Notes: a model not told the origin generated them from the sequence alone. 64,000 bases of DNA from Bacillus thuringiensis (GCF_022095615.2 NZ_CP155561.1:1-64000), one strand, 5' to 3'; positions 44,706 to 55,276 are shown, counted from the first letter of the stretch. Translations and numbers: made by a program.

Positions 44706-44857
44706 CTCATTTGGGAGATGCTTTTACATCCTTATAAGTTAGATTGATGGGAAAATTCATTTTCTAATTCTTTTTTGTCTGGAAACAATAATGTTATTAA
44801 TATGGGATATTCAATTTCGTTAAGTTTAGAAATGAATATCCCATGATGCTTCTATTA

Positions 44858-44885
44858 TTATTTAGTATTTAGTATTTAGTATTTA
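44858..44885. repeat. short tandem repeat (ATTTAGT)
   Basis: TATTTAGTATTTAGTATTTA and following bases form about four copies of a 7- to 8-bp unit overlapping the 3' end of the next gene and its stop codon. Confidence 0.6.
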
Positions 44886-45186
44886 CAATGTAACCTTCAA
44901 AGTAATTGAATTCAGGGCTGTGATGTGTATTAGAGCTATAATTGTTGTTTTTAGGATAATTGGATTTATAACCATGATCAGAAACTGTGTTGTAATCGCT
45001 ACTTTTTTTTATTATCTCTACACTGATTGAGTTTATATTAGTATAAACTTCATTCCCATAATCGTTTTTCCAGGTTAAAAATGATGAATTTGAATCATGG
45101 AAAGTAGATACGTAATTTCCTTGTCCCTCTAAAATCCCCGCAGAATATACCTTAATTGAATCTCCCGTATTTAATTTATTCAGCAT
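44869..45186 (-). CDS. IKVYSAG-family protein without repeats
   Basis: 105 residues. Residues 1-65 match the N-terminal domain of the repeat protein closely: LNTGDSIKVYSAGILEGQGN, YVSTFHDSNSSFLTWKNDYG, NEVYTNINSISVEIIKKS. The tail is short and Asn/Ser/Tyr-rich (KSNYPKNNNYSSNTHHSPEF), like a seed of the 14-residue repeat. A ribosome site (AAAAAGGAGAAAAATA) precedes the ATG. It shows that the domain is a module that can carry variable tails. Confidence 0.7.
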   Translation of the reverse strand: MLNKLNTGDSIKVYSAGILEGQGNYVSTFHDSNSSFLTWKNDYGNEVYTNINSISVEIIKKSSDYNTVSDHGYKSNYPKNNNYSSNTHHSPEFNYFEGYIVNTKY

Positions 45187-45439
45187 AAAATATTTTTCTC
45201 CTTTTTGTTTTTAGGTAATTCAATGTAATAAATCCATTTTTATTATAAATATATTTTCAAAAATTAATTCAATAATAACAAGCTGAGTTTATGATTCTAG
45301 GATATAATCTCTCCAAGACAAAGTTTCCCTTTTTCTATACCGTACTACTCAAATTTTAAAATTAATTACTTCCAAATCTCCTTTACATTATTCTATCTAT
45401 AAAAAATATATTCTAAATCCAACTAAAAAAATACAAAGG

Positions 45440-46030
45440 TTCTAGCGCGAATTTTCTTAAATAGTTGAAAAATTTTCAATTTAATACAGCTTCACATAAA
45501 ACTTGTCTTACTTGAAATAAGCTCACCGTAACATTTTTGTTTACAAAGTAATAGTACAGTTTTCGATACCCCATTCTACCTTTTAAACGTTTTAATTACA
45601 TGACAATATAAGTCGCTATCTTTTTACGATTTTTCTGTTTTTCAGTTGGCTTATGATGGAAATAGTCGTAAGACAACTGAAACAAGTAATCAATAACCAA
45701 GCCTGCGCACTCCAAATATGGAAGGATATTGTCTGATAAATTGAAAGCTTGTTAGTTTGATTTTCCCAAAAATAATATTTTACCTTTTTTCGGAAAATAA
45801 TTCTCTTTTTAAAACCTAGATTTTTATCTGTAAAGAATGTAGTTCTTCCATATTAAATTATAAATGATCCAAAAATGTGGAAAAATATTTCTTTATTTAT
45901 TCATTTAGAGCACCATTCCCTAGGTCAAATTCTTTTTAAATATTAGAAATTGTGAGGCCTTCTTTATCCACCAATTCTACATATTGTTTTTTAAACATTT
46001 CACCATACTGTTTTTTTATTTAAAACACCT
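45440..46030 (-). pseudogene. IS3-family (IS911-like) transposase remnant
   Basis: The minus strand reads KKQYGEMFKKQYVELVDKEG, LTISNI, stop, KEFDLGNGALNE, stop, which is an OrfA with its usual layout, and then EELHSLQIKI with a KRELF coiled end. Further on, pieces like KRLKGRMGYRKLYYYFVNKN (OrfB start) appear with stops. GGTTCTAGCGCGAA near 45441 may be a worn IS240 end. Confidence 0.55.
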
Positions 46031-47091
46031 CCTTTATAAAATAATGTATCTCTATATTGGCTTCCAGGCTTACTGTACTACCTCACCCCTAAAAATTCAG
46101 AATATTTCTAAGGCAGTCTGGCATATAGTTATAAAGAGGGATAAAGTTTAAGAAATAATAGGAATATACTAGAAAAAATGATGAGTGCTCAGCAAATTAG
46201 AAATGAATTCAAAATATTGAGATTGTAATCCCATTAAGAAAATCTACTAAATCTTAATAAAAAGGATGTGAAATTAATTAATTAATTAATAATCAAGCCT
46301 TAAATAATATTATCAGAGATAAGAAACGTGAAGTGCTGTATTTTTTTCAAATACTATGAACTGGATTTTCTATATTCCCGTTTGAGTGTACAAAGAATTG
46401 TAGTTGAAAATATTCACATTCGAATGTATTAAATGAGCAAAGTAATGTGGCGCTTTATCTGTTGTAAAAATCTTTAGTCATCTTTTTTCGTATGGGCATA
46501 TATAATTCGATAGGACGGATTTATATATAGTTAATTAATTAGTTTCCTCAACAACTAATTGTTTTTCATTTTCTACTTTGAAATTTAATATATTAAGCTC
46601 TCATATTCTTGAACCTAGCTCATAATGGCTATGTGGTGGAAAGCAACACAATGTAATTTCAGAAACATCGCAATAGTTAAAGATAAAAAGGAATTAGTAG
46701 CCGTCGACTATCAAAAAAATACTTTTTAATATGATTCCTTTTAAAATATTATAATTAAATATAAACAGTTATTTAATAATAAAATTTAAAAAGGAATATG
46801 ATAAAAAGCTTATCAACATTCATATTGAAATATCTAATTTACTCGCACATAAAATAAACATAATCACCTAAATATCACATTTCTGGATGTTACTGATAGT
46901 GCAGATATGTAAAAAACACTCAAGGTATTCAGAAGCAATTTTAAAGAGGAAACATTTGGATTATGTATCAAGATATATGATTTATTCTATGATATATAAT
47001 CAAATTAAATATTATATAACGATGACGCTTAAATTATGGAATGTTAGTGCTGATTTTATTTGTGTATATATTGAAAGGATGATGATTAAAT
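46031..47091. other. upstream region of the short cry gene
   Basis: About 1 kb, very AT-rich. It holds an ATTAATTAATTAATTAAT run (46277-46295) and a small piece of the group B IS6 transposase start near 46685-46760 (GTAGCCGTCGACTATC on the plus strand). The cry promoter should be near 46900-47060, but a sporulation promoter could not be chosen with confidence. No gene is supported. Confidence 0.35.
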
Positions 47092-49125
47092 ATGAATTCA
47101 AATATTCAAAATTCTATTCAACAATTAGAAAACATTGCTAAATTTCCTCTATCATTTGACCCAATTAGGCATTTATCGGGTATGAATTATAAAGATTGCT
47201 TAGCTAATAATGGATTAGATTTAATAAAACCTAGTGAAGCGTCAGCTCTTAACGCCACTACAGCCATTCTGGGGTCCTCAGCTGCTGTTCTTTCTCTTTT
47301 ACTAGCACCGCCAATTACTGTAGGAGGAGTAATCGTGGCAGCGTTCTCTACTCTTTCTGTTAGTGCTCCCTTTTTTTGGCCCGTATCAGGTGAAAATAAT
47401 ATGAATGAGCTGGTTTATGCAACAGAAGATCTTCTCGAACAAAGAATAACTGAAACCATCAGAACTATAGCATTAGGAGTTATGAATGGATTCCATAATT
47501 CAATTACTTATTATAATGCGGCTTTTAGTTTTTGGGTAAGATATCCAACATCTGATACTCCTAGATTGGAAGTGTTGAACCGGTTCCAACGCTTACATGG
47601 GGATTATGTAATGTCAATGTCTATGCTTGCTCTTTCAGGGTATGAAGAGTTACTGCTACCACTCTATGCACAAGCAGCATTTCAACATTTACAGGTACTA
47701 AGCGATGGTATCAGATATGCTGATAAATGGAAACTTGCAAAAGATGACTATAACTATGGAGATCTGCATTATGCAGAATTTCAACACTACATGGAGGTTT
47801 ACACTAATCATTGTAATCTTTGGTACCGGAATGGACTCATTAGATCTAACTCTACTTCAAAAAATTGGGCAGAGCAAAATGAATATATTCGTTATATGAC
47901 GCTTTGGGTGTTAGACACAGTTGCCCTATTTCAAAATCTCAATCCACGATTATATCCAAACGCTGTTAAAACACAAACTTTAAGTAGAAAGATATATTCT
48001 CCTCCAATCAATTTTGTGCCTGCTGACAAAACTAGCGATACCCTGAATTTCACAACCAAACCCGACCTCTATGCTAATTTAAATGCCTTAAATATTTATT
48101 CCAATTCCCCAGTATCGGGTAGCAGTTCATATGTATTAGGGATAGAAAATCGATATAACTTAGGAGGTGGAGCTAAAACGATATCCAAACTATTCGGACA
48201 ATCAACTAATTTTCCCCAATTAGTTGACTTTCAGAGAAGGGATTCTTTTGGTAACTATCAATATAAAGACCTATACAGACTAATTCTTGGTTTTAATTCC
48301 CAAACTGCAGGTAGAAACCTCCAAAATTTATGTAAAATGGAGTTTTATGGTGTAGGTCCTGATGTAAGTGCTATAAACCCTACTTTTGAATATAAGACAG
48401 GAATGCCAGCCAATTATCATGCATTACGAGATTTGCCGCCATTGGAAGACACTCAACTTCCTCATTTACATCATTCACATGATCTATCGGATGTAATTAT
48501 TGCTAAAACTAACCCTGATAATACTCAGGCGTACTCAATCGCTTGGACACATAAAGAACTTGACTGGAGAAATTATATAACTGATACTCAAATATTGACC
48601 GATGAGACGACTGGTAGCCAATTGCAAATACCTCTAATAACACAAATCCCAGCGACTAATGCCTATAATATAAGCAAAACAGGGCAAATAGCACAACAAT
48701 ATGCAAATATTTCAGTTACAGATGCTGTAAAATTCACAGGAGGAAACTTAGTTTTATGTGAACTTGATATACCAGCAAATGATCAAAATACGTTTATAAC
48801 ATATTTTGATATTGATTTTGGATGTGTAATAGGATATATAAGAAATAACTCGTTTCGTATACGAATTCGTTACGCGTCTAATATTGATTGTAACGCAAGT
48901 TTTATTGGGTCTCCTGGTTATGCTACTGTAGCATTAAAAAATACTTTTAATAGTGTTACAGATATTAGTAGATTAAACTTCGGAAATTTCGCTTTTGTGG
49001 AATCTACTGGAACTTTTGGAGTATCTCAACATATGAATCTCTCAATAGATATATCGAATCCAACCGTAAGAGGTAAGAATGTTAAAATATTGATTGATAA
49101 AATTGAATTGGTACCTTACCGGTAG
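47092..49125 (+). CDS. three-domain Cry toxin, short form
   Basis: 677 residues, an intact frame. Domain I spans about 60-290: NATTAILGSSAAVLSLLL, VSAPFFWPVSGE, block 1-like LLLPLYAQAAFQHLQVLSDG, and block 2 EYIRYMTLWVLDTVALFQNL. Domain II covers about 300-510 and ends with block 3, PLITQIPATNAYN. Domain III covers about 515-677 with block 4 FRIRIRYAS and block 5 ILIDKIELVPYR at the very end. The long C-terminal crystallisation half is absent, as in Cry10-, Cry24/25- and Cry39-like toxins, whose C-terminal half is often a separate downstream orf2. No orf2 is found here; IS6-family DNA begins 21 bp after the stop. The ribosome site is GAAAGGATGATG. It is the best candidate for a functional crystal toxin in the window. 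Exact Cry class not assigned. Confidence 0.88.
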   Translation: MNSNIQNSIQQLENIAKFPLSFDPIRHLSGMNYKDCLANNGLDLIKPSEASALNATTAILGSSAAVLSLLLAPPITVGGVIVAAFSTLSVSAPFFWPVSGENNMNELVYATEDLLEQRITETIRTIALGVMNGFHNSITYYNAAFSFWVRYPTSDTPRLEVLNRFQRLHGDYVMSMSMLALSGYEELLLPLYAQAAFQHLQVLSDGIRYADKWKLAKDDYNYGDLHYAEFQHYMEVYTNHCNLWYRNGLIRSNSTSKNWAEQNEYIRYMTLWVLDTVALFQNLNPRLYPNAVKTQTLSRKIYSPPINFVPADKTSDTLNFTTKPDLYANLNALNIYSNSPVSGSSSYVLGIENRYNLGGGAKTISKLFGQSTNFPQLVDFQRRDSFGNYQYKDLYRLILGFNSQTAGRNLQNLCKMEFYGVGPDVSAINPTFEYKTGMPANYHALRDLPPLEDTQLPHLHHSHDLSDVIIAKTNPDNTQAYSIAWTHKELDWRNYITDTQILTDETTGSQLQIPLITQIPATNAYNISKTGQIAQQYANISVTDAVKFTGGNLVLCELDIPANDQNTFITYFDIDFGCVIGYIRNNSFRIRIRYASNIDCNASFIGSPGYATVALKNTFNSVTDISRLNFGNFAFVESTGTFGVSQHMNLSIDISNPTVRGKNVKILIDKIELVPYR

Positions 49126-49146
49126 ATTCGGAATACTAGAAAAGAG

Positions 49147-49290
49147 GGCCTGTTACAAAATTTCTTAACAGAGAAAAAATTGGTATGATTGCAGATAGAT
49201 TTTATGCAATCGTTAGTAATTCATTATACGTCGAAAAAACGGAGTTTGGTTATTACAACTTCGTTTTTTCGACGTATAGAGCATGAACAG
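49147..49290 (-). mobile_element. group B IS6 3' fragment with long hairpin
   Basis: A degenerate inverted repeat (GGGCCTGTTACAAAA) lies at 49147-49161. A long hairpin (ATACGTCGAAAAAACG with CGTTTTTTCGACGTAT at about 49227-49277) follows. This hairpin sits about 100 bp after the cry stop and could serve as its terminator. Confidence 0.65.
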
Positions 49291-49291
49291 T

Positions 49292-50135
49292 GGTTCTGGT
49301 GCAAAAAACGTGAAGTATATGAAGATGGTTTCTCAAACTTGGACATACTGATAGTATGAATCTAAAAAGGTGCATGATTCATATAGAAAAGAAGAATGTA
49401 TTTAAGTGAAAACATTATCAACCAGACATCATTTTATTCACTGTACGTTGGTACCTACGGTACAACTTAAGCTTGCGAAATGATGGAAGAACGGGGAATA
49501 CACTTAGCTCATACAACAATTATGCGTTGGGCACATCAATATGGGCCTGAATTAAATGAGCAAATTTGCAAACATTTGAAACCAACGAATGATTCTTGGA
49601 GAGTGGATGAAACATACCTCAAAATTAAAGGAGAGAACATGTATTTATATCGTGCAATTGATTCCGAAGGAAACACAATTGATTTTTACTTGAGTAGGAA
49701 ACGAGAAGCAAGGGCTGCCAAGTGCTTTCTAAAGAAAGCCTTGGCTTTTTGTCATGTCGCAAAACCGTGTGCCATAACTGTGGATGGTGATAAATCGTAT
49801 CCCGTTGCGATACGGAAATTAAAGGATGAAAAGCGCATACCACATGGTATGCCACTTCGATTGAAAAAATATTTAAACAACATAAGTGAACAAGACCATC
49901 GGTTTATTAAAAAACGCATTAGGAATATGCTTGGATTAAAGTCATTACGAACTGCTACAAAAATGATTGCTGGAATAGAGGCCAAGCATATGGTCAAAAA
50001 GGGCAACTCAAATTAAGAGGACGGTCTGTCAAAAATCAGAATATATGTATCAGCATTTGTTTGGATTAACCGCATAAGAATTCCGTTAGGAATCCATGTC
50101 TTATGTAATCTCTGTTCATTCTTTGCACAAAAACC
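49292..50135 (+). mobile_element. IS240-like element, full length but defective
   Basis: Ends: GGTTCTGGTGCAAAAAACG at 49292 and CTTTGCACAAAAACC near 50121-50135 (two changes from the consensus). 844 bp in all. The transposase frame is 49480-50016 with DDE residues intact (WRVDETYLKIKGENMYLYRA, TVDGDKSYP, NNISEQDHRFIKKR). The N-terminus is lost in a rearranged stretch before 49480, and a missing A near 50003 ends the protein early (KKGNSN, stop). Confidence 0.8.
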
Positions 50136-50139
50136 CTTG

Positions 50140-50318
50140 TTATTATTAAATTACATTTGTCTTAACGCCCCACGTCTACGTTCCTAACAAAATCTATTCC
50201 TCCCCATTAAATCTTCAATTTCACGAGCACTAATTTCACTTTTCGTTTTTTCTTATTTTTCTTTTTAACTTGTTTCGATTTCTTTTTCCATTCACATAGC
50301 TGATCTCTTAGTGACTTC
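50140..50318 (-). pseudogene. small basic plasmid protein, frameshifted
   Basis: A good ribosome site (GGGGAGATGGGGAA) precedes MKSLRDQLCEWKKKSKQVKK. The Lys-rich run then shifts frame; the next frame continues SEISAREIEDLMGRNRF before another break. Proteins with an N-terminal KSLRDQL and a C-terminal REIEDLMG part occur on B. cereus-group plasmids. The function is unknown to me. Confidence 0.45.
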
Positions 50319-50349
50319 ATTTCCCCATCTCCCCTTTCAAAATAAAAGA

Positions 50350-50403
50350 AGACACCATTTCTTAAGTCAGCTGTAATAGCTGTTTTAAAAATTGGTGTCC
50401 TTT
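50350..50403 (-). terminator. terminator-like hairpin
   Basis: GACACCAATTT and AAATGGTGTC pair across a loop that itself contains CAGCTATTACAGCTG. It ends in TCTTCTTTT on the minus strand and follows the decayed gene pieces at 50405-50640. Confidence 0.6.
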
Positions 50404-50404
50404 A

Positions 50405-50640
50405 GTTTTCTAGCCGGACTTTTTTCCATTCTTCTACTCGAAACTTATATGATACACGCTTTACTTTCCCTTCAATTAATTTTAAATTATGCTTTAACTT
50501 CCTTTATTTCTTCACTTTCTTCATCTTGTATTACTTTCAATGTACTTAACATCAATTTGTAAAATGTATAATTATTTGCATAATCTATTTCTTTATAACT
50601 TTGCTTCATTTTATTTACTATAAAAGAATCTTTATGATAT
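50405..50640 (-). pseudogene. fragments of plasmid genes of unknown function
   Basis: The minus strand reads NKMKQSYKEIDYANNYTFYK, LMLSTLKVIQDEESEEIKEV and a stop, then in another frame LKLIEGKVKRVSYKFRVEEW, KKVRLEN and a stop at 50405. Both look like genuine C-termini. The families are not recognised. Confidence 0.35.
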
Positions 50641-51294
50641 TTTTATATATACAAAATACTTTTTGACACCAAAACTCCAAAATTTACTGGATCAAAATAT
50701 AATCTACCCTCGGATTGCTTTATCTCAGATTCTAATGCTTTCCCTAATTTTATTAAATGATATAGCATATATTGTACTCCCTCCTTCTAGTTCATGTACC
50801 AATTTTGATAAAATATTTTTCACTATGAAATTACAAAAACATGTATATGCTACTTAAAAAGATCACTTTGTTGAGTTTTGAATACTTTCATTGTCACTCC
50901 TACTACGACTTTTTCATATGTTATTGTGAGTCCGCTTCCATTCAGAGTCGAGCTTATTCACTTTAATCCTTAAAAACCTTCCTGAAAGTCCATGCAATAT
51001 ACACTCAAGGAAAGATCACTGTTCGAGGGTGCTCTTTTTATTTTTGCAAATCTGAATACCCTTTAATACATAGCGCATACTATAGTACTGACATAATCCT
51101 CCCTTGTATTTCTTCACTTTTTTTTAAGAGCAGTTAGCTTTGTGCTAGCTGTTTATTAGTACAGGCACCTACTTAATAACAGCAACATAAACTATTTTGA
51201 ACCTTACTTTTTGCATCATTCAATTGTTCATGACTCACAAACATAACATAATGAATGACGGCATTTTATAAAACGAGCACTCTGGCACTGAAGT
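50641..51294. other. gene-poor region
   Basis: No gene is supported. A weak terminator-like stem with a T-run lies at about 51013-51048 (GATCAC, GGTGCTC, TTTTTATTTTTG). Confidence 0.35.
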
Positions 51295-52534
51295 GACCCC
51301 TAAAAGTTAGACACGGTTATTTCATTAGGCAGCTTGATAAAAGTGAGTCCGGTATTGCACCGGGCTCATTTTTAATTTTGTCTTTATCCGTTTCGTATTA
51401 TAATATTTTATATATTTATCTAATTCCATTTTAAAATGTTCTACACTTTCAAACTCTTTTATGTAGAGGAATTCCGACTTCATAATCCCGAAGAAATTCT
51501 CCATTAATGCGTTGCCATAACAATTGTCTTTTCAAGACATACTCTGCACAATACCTCTTGATTTAAGTGTACGGACATATTGTTTTATTTGGTAATGCCA
51601 CCCTTGATCTGAATGCATCAATAGTTGGTGATTTTCAGGAAAACGTTCTAATGCGTTCTCTAACATTTCTGAAACAAGTGAATACGTCGGTCTAGAGCCT
51701 ATTGTATAGGTAATAATTTCACCATTATACAAGTCTAATACAAGTGATAAATAAAGTTTCTCTCAAAACAATTTAAAATCTGTGATGTCTGTTACCCATT
51801 TTTGATTCGGTGCATCTGCATGAAAACTGCGTGCTAAAATATTTGGTGCAATTTTACCGGATTTCCCTTTATAAGACTTATATTTTTTCATACGTACAAC
51901 ACACTTTAATCCAAGCTCTTTCATAATGCACAGAACCCTCTTGTGATTCACTTTCTGACCACGATTCGTTAACTCATCACGAATGCGACAGTAGCCATAA
52001 CGACCTTCATTTTCCTCATAAATCACTTTAATTTCAGCTTTCAAATCCGCATCTAAATCCGGACGATTCATTTTCTTTACTAAATCATAATACGTGCTTC
52101 GTGGAATATTAGCTAGCTCCACGAGTGCCTTCACCGAATATTTATGCCTTAATTCATAGACTACTTGCGCTTTATCTTGTTTTGTGACTTTTCCTTGTTT
52201 TGAACTAAGGCATTCAACTTTTTTAAGTACTCATTTTCCATTTCAAGCTGTTTAATGCGTGCTTCAAGTGCTTCGACTGAAACTTCAACTGGTGCTTGTT
52301 TTGATTGTTTATTTGACTCTTTTTTCATGGATGGACGCCCCTTTTTCTTTGATTGAAGGGCATCAATTCCTTGTGCTTCGAGTTGTTTTTTCCAAACAAT
52401 AATCGAATGAGCAGGGGTGTTAAAGATAGCTGCCGTTTCAAACAAGGACGTACCGTTTTCAATCATAAAATTTAGTACGTCTAGTTTAAATTGTTGGGTG
52501 TAATTTGTATACCGTTTTAGAAAAGCTTCCGCAC
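51295..52534 (-). mobile_element. IS3-family (IS150-like) element, nearly complete
   Basis: One end (TGACCCCTAAAAGTTAGACAC) lies at 51295. The other end is cut by the adjacent IS3-family element at 52535. OrfA (52161-52466 and open to 52534: KRYTNYTQQFKLDVLNFMIE, then a C-terminal coiled coil) has lost its start. OrfB (52134 to 51325) has the Asp in WVTDITDFKLF, Asp in MHSDQGWHYQ and Glu in NALMENFFG, but is stopped twice by TGA (at 51763 after DFKLF, and at 51532 after VQSMS). It is otherwise in one frame, so decay is recent. Confidence 0.8.
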
Positions 52535-53829
52535 TGAACTGTACCCTATAAAATGGACAGTTTAATAAAAAAGTCCTGAAAAATCAAGCATTTAAAAGAT
52601 GGTTCCGATATTTGATCGGAGCCATCTTTTTTAATGTCCACTGATAACGATTATTATTATACTCCTCCATATAATCCTATATGTTGAGATCAAGGGATTC
52701 AAAGGTTTGACAATCTTTGTAATCTAATTCATCTTTCATATGACTAAAGAAGGATTCCATTGGTGCATTGTCTAAACAATTGCCCCTATGGGACATAGAT
52801 TGTCTGATTCCCATTTGTAAAGAAGAGGGGACATGATAGGCTAAAATCTCTCGTGTTGTACTGTCTTTTACACATGATCAATAAGCCTCCTTTCCTTGTC
52901 CATAAAATAAATAGGTAATATCGGGTTAACATACTTTTTTCAGGCTCTTCTTGATTGAATTGACGCTTTACAAGGTTCGGACATGTTTTATGTTCTTGTG
53001 TCGCTTTTGCGATATGTTTATAAGAATTCGCTCGGCGAATCTTTTTCACAAGATTATATTTACGTATAATACAGTAAATTCGCTTAAGATTCATACAAAT
53101 TCCTTTTGTCTTTTCCAACACTATTTTGATAAAACGACCACCACATATTTTTCCTTTTCGATTAAAAATTTCTTGGATCCATTAATAATCTGTTTCATCA
53201 TTACGTTCTTTTTCTAGATGTTTATCTGACTGATGAAGCCACGCATAGTATCCAATCCGACTTACCACAGCCAGTGTACAAAGATAACGGACCATAGAAG
53301 CGACGTATGGTTTGTTCAATCAGTGTGTATGTTTCTCGTGGTGTTAACGCTTCTTCTGTAACGCCTGCCTTTCGAGTTCGTCTAACTTTTTTAGGAATGT
53401 CAATTCTGCTTCTAAAAACGTAATACGTGCTTCCTTTCCCGCGGCGTTCTGTATAAAAGCCCTCTTCACCAAATTGTTCAAAGGTTCTTCGCCAACGTTT
53501 CAAGCCTTGTTTTAGTTTCTTCTCACCAATCACAGCTAAGTCAAACCCATTCTCTAAAAAGATTTGGCCAGGACCTTTTCCTTGTTGATTTTCTTTTACC
53601 GCTCTTATTTTGAAATCATGACAATAGCTAATCGAACGTTCCGACGCTTTTAATACATTTTTATTATTTTCTAGCTGTTTCATTTGAATTTCTTTAAAAA
53701 TAATTTTACTCATTCTTCGTACCTCATTTCTATCGTTGGTTCCATTATAACGAGGTTTTTTGATAAAAAAACACAAAACCCCCGAATCATGGGGCCTTTT
53801 TAAGTGTCCATGATTCGGGGTACAGTTCA
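52535..53829 (-). mobile_element. IS3-family element (second type), defective
   Basis: 12-bp inverted repeats TGAACTGTACCC (52535-52546) and GGGTACAGTTCA (53818-53829) bound 1295 bp. OrfA starts at 53713 (MSKIIFKEIQMKQLENNKNV) with the HTH part ERSISYCHDFKIRAVKENQQ and KLKQGLKRWRRTFEQFGEEG. OrfB begins in another frame near 53292 (MVRYLCTLAVVSRIGYYAWL) and is broken by stops after ETDY and in the ICMNLKRIYCIIRKYNLVKK region. No 5-bp target repeat was identified. Confidence 0.8.
53780..53820. terminator. hairpin at the IS3 end
   Basis: CCCCGAATCATGG and CCATGATTCGGGG are perfect 13-bp arms around a loop of about 15 bases, just inside the inverted repeat. Such a hairpin can block transcription entering the element. 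Confidence 0.65.
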
Positions 53830-54017
53830 ACTACAATTGTGTGCAAATTCAAGAAAAACTAAACAACCTATCCCCTAAAGAATTTAGGGAACAGATGGTT
53901 TAGGTGTTTTGATAGGTGTCCCGTTTTCAGGGTTCACTTCATTTTCTGCTTGAGGGTGTCTTATTTTCCTTAGCTTGATGAGCCGAAATTTCTCTCGTCT
54001 ACAGGAGTAGGAGTGCT

Positions 54018-54581
54018 TTATTCACACTTGTTACAATTGGGAAGAAATATTGAACCTTTAATTGGAATAAGTGTATTTCCACATTCATCGATTTTATAAG
54101 TACCGGTATAGGCAGTAAAAGTAGATCCACTTAAATCTGGACATGGTTCTGAATTATCTAAATCTGTATAACAAATTACACGATCTACACAAAGAACTTC
54201 AGAGCCATTTACAGAACCTAGACCAGAGGATAAAAAAGGAGGACTTCCAGCAGGATTTGGAATATACCCACCCTGTGGAATATCTCTACTTACCAGTGGA
54301 AAGAGGCCTGCAAATATTTGTATACAACCAACGATTCTTATCTGGTTTATTAGAGCTTTAGATGGAATACATTCTTTAGTATCGCAGGGATTATCGACAT
54401 GAACGGGAATTGAAATAGGCTCTATTATACATTGTAAGCAACTAACATCAAAAGTAAAATCCAAATATTCAATTTTAGAAGTATCTAGTTTCGAAGGCAC
54501 CAAAATAGAAAAACAAAAAGGTATTTCATTATTACACGGTTTTGGAACTTGTTTTGATATTTTCTTGTTTGATTTAGACAT
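54018..54581 (-). CDS. Cys-rich hypothetical protein
   Basis: 187 residues with about 13 Cys, spread as single residues and close pairs (CLQC, NPCDTKEC, LCVDRVIC, PNCNKCE at the end). The first 20 residues are basic and hydrophilic (MSKSNKKISKQVPKPCNN). No signal peptide or membrane helix. The central part is Pro/Gly-rich (DIPQGGYIPNPAGSPPFLSS). High Cys content without secretion signals is typical of spore-coat and exosporium proteins cross-linked by disulfides, so a spore-surface role is my best inference. The family is not recognised. Start preceded by GATAGGATG. Confidence 0.6.
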   Translation of the reverse strand: MSKSNKKISKQVPKPCNNEIPFCFSILVPSKLDTSKIEYLDFTFDVSCLQCIIEPISIPVHVDNPCDTKECIPSKALINQIRIVGCIQIFAGLFPLVSRDIPQGGYIPNPAGSPPFLSSGLGSVNGSEVLCVDRVICYTDLDNSEPCPDLSGSTFTAYTGTYKIDECGNTLIPIKGSIFLPNCNKCE

Positions 54582-54689
54582 TTTGAAACATCCTATCTGT
54601 TATTGACTCTCAGGAGTTTTGAAGGAGAATTATAACCTTTTTGGTTATATTCTATGATTATTAAAACTCTAATGTTACTTCAAAAATAC

Positions 54690-54980
54690 TAATTCTTCCA
54701 AACTAAGCGACTGCCCATATGTGAAGTAGAAAAAATCCATTTCTCTACTTCACATGCACATAGGCTTCATTTGCAGTGATATAGTATGTTGTACCTTTAC
54801 TGTTGTGTACCTTGATTGCGGTGAACCATTAACAGATACCTTAGCATCAATCGTAAATCCAAATCCTAAATCTACTGTTCCTGCTACAGAACTTTAGGTA
54901 TTAGTTTGTTCACCTTGAAATTTAATGTAAGATGGGTTGTTATAAATCCTTTGGTTACGCCAAGATTTAACCATATATGT
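54690..54980 (-). pseudogene. C-terminal fragment of a possible cell-wall hydrolase
   Basis: The minus strand reads RIYNNPSYIKFQGEQTNT, a stop, SSVAGTVDLGFGFTIDAKVS, VNGSPQ and, after a frame change, VHNSKGTTYYITANEAYVHV before a stop near 54745. The closing YYITANEAYVHVK resembles SH3-like C-terminal repeats of amidase-type peptidoglycan hydrolases. The link is tentative. Confidence 0.35.
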
Positions 54981-54984
54981 ATCC

Positions 54985-55073
54985 ATTATTTGTTTGGATT
55001 GATCACATAAAAGTTGATTCCGTTAGGAATCCATGTCTTATGTAATCTCTGTTCATTCTTTGCACCAAAACCT
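54985..55073 (+). mobile_element. IS240-like 3' end fragment
   Basis: The last codons (CIHYLFGLIT-like) are followed by the tail TAGGAATCCATGTCTTATG and the inverted repeat CTTTGCACCAAAACC (about 55058-55072). 90 bp survive. Confidence 0.7.
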
Positions 55074-55276
55074 GATTTATGAAGTCGTTAACAATAAAAA
55101 AAGAAATCCTCAGTAAAAGGATTCATCCCAGGAAACATAGATAAATAAATAGAATTAAGTTTATTTTAAAATAAAAGTAAACGAAACATATTGAGAAACA
55201 AAAATGATTGAAGGTTGATAGCAAAGAATAATGATTGCTATACTAAATGCTCACAAATATATACAAAATCACAAAT

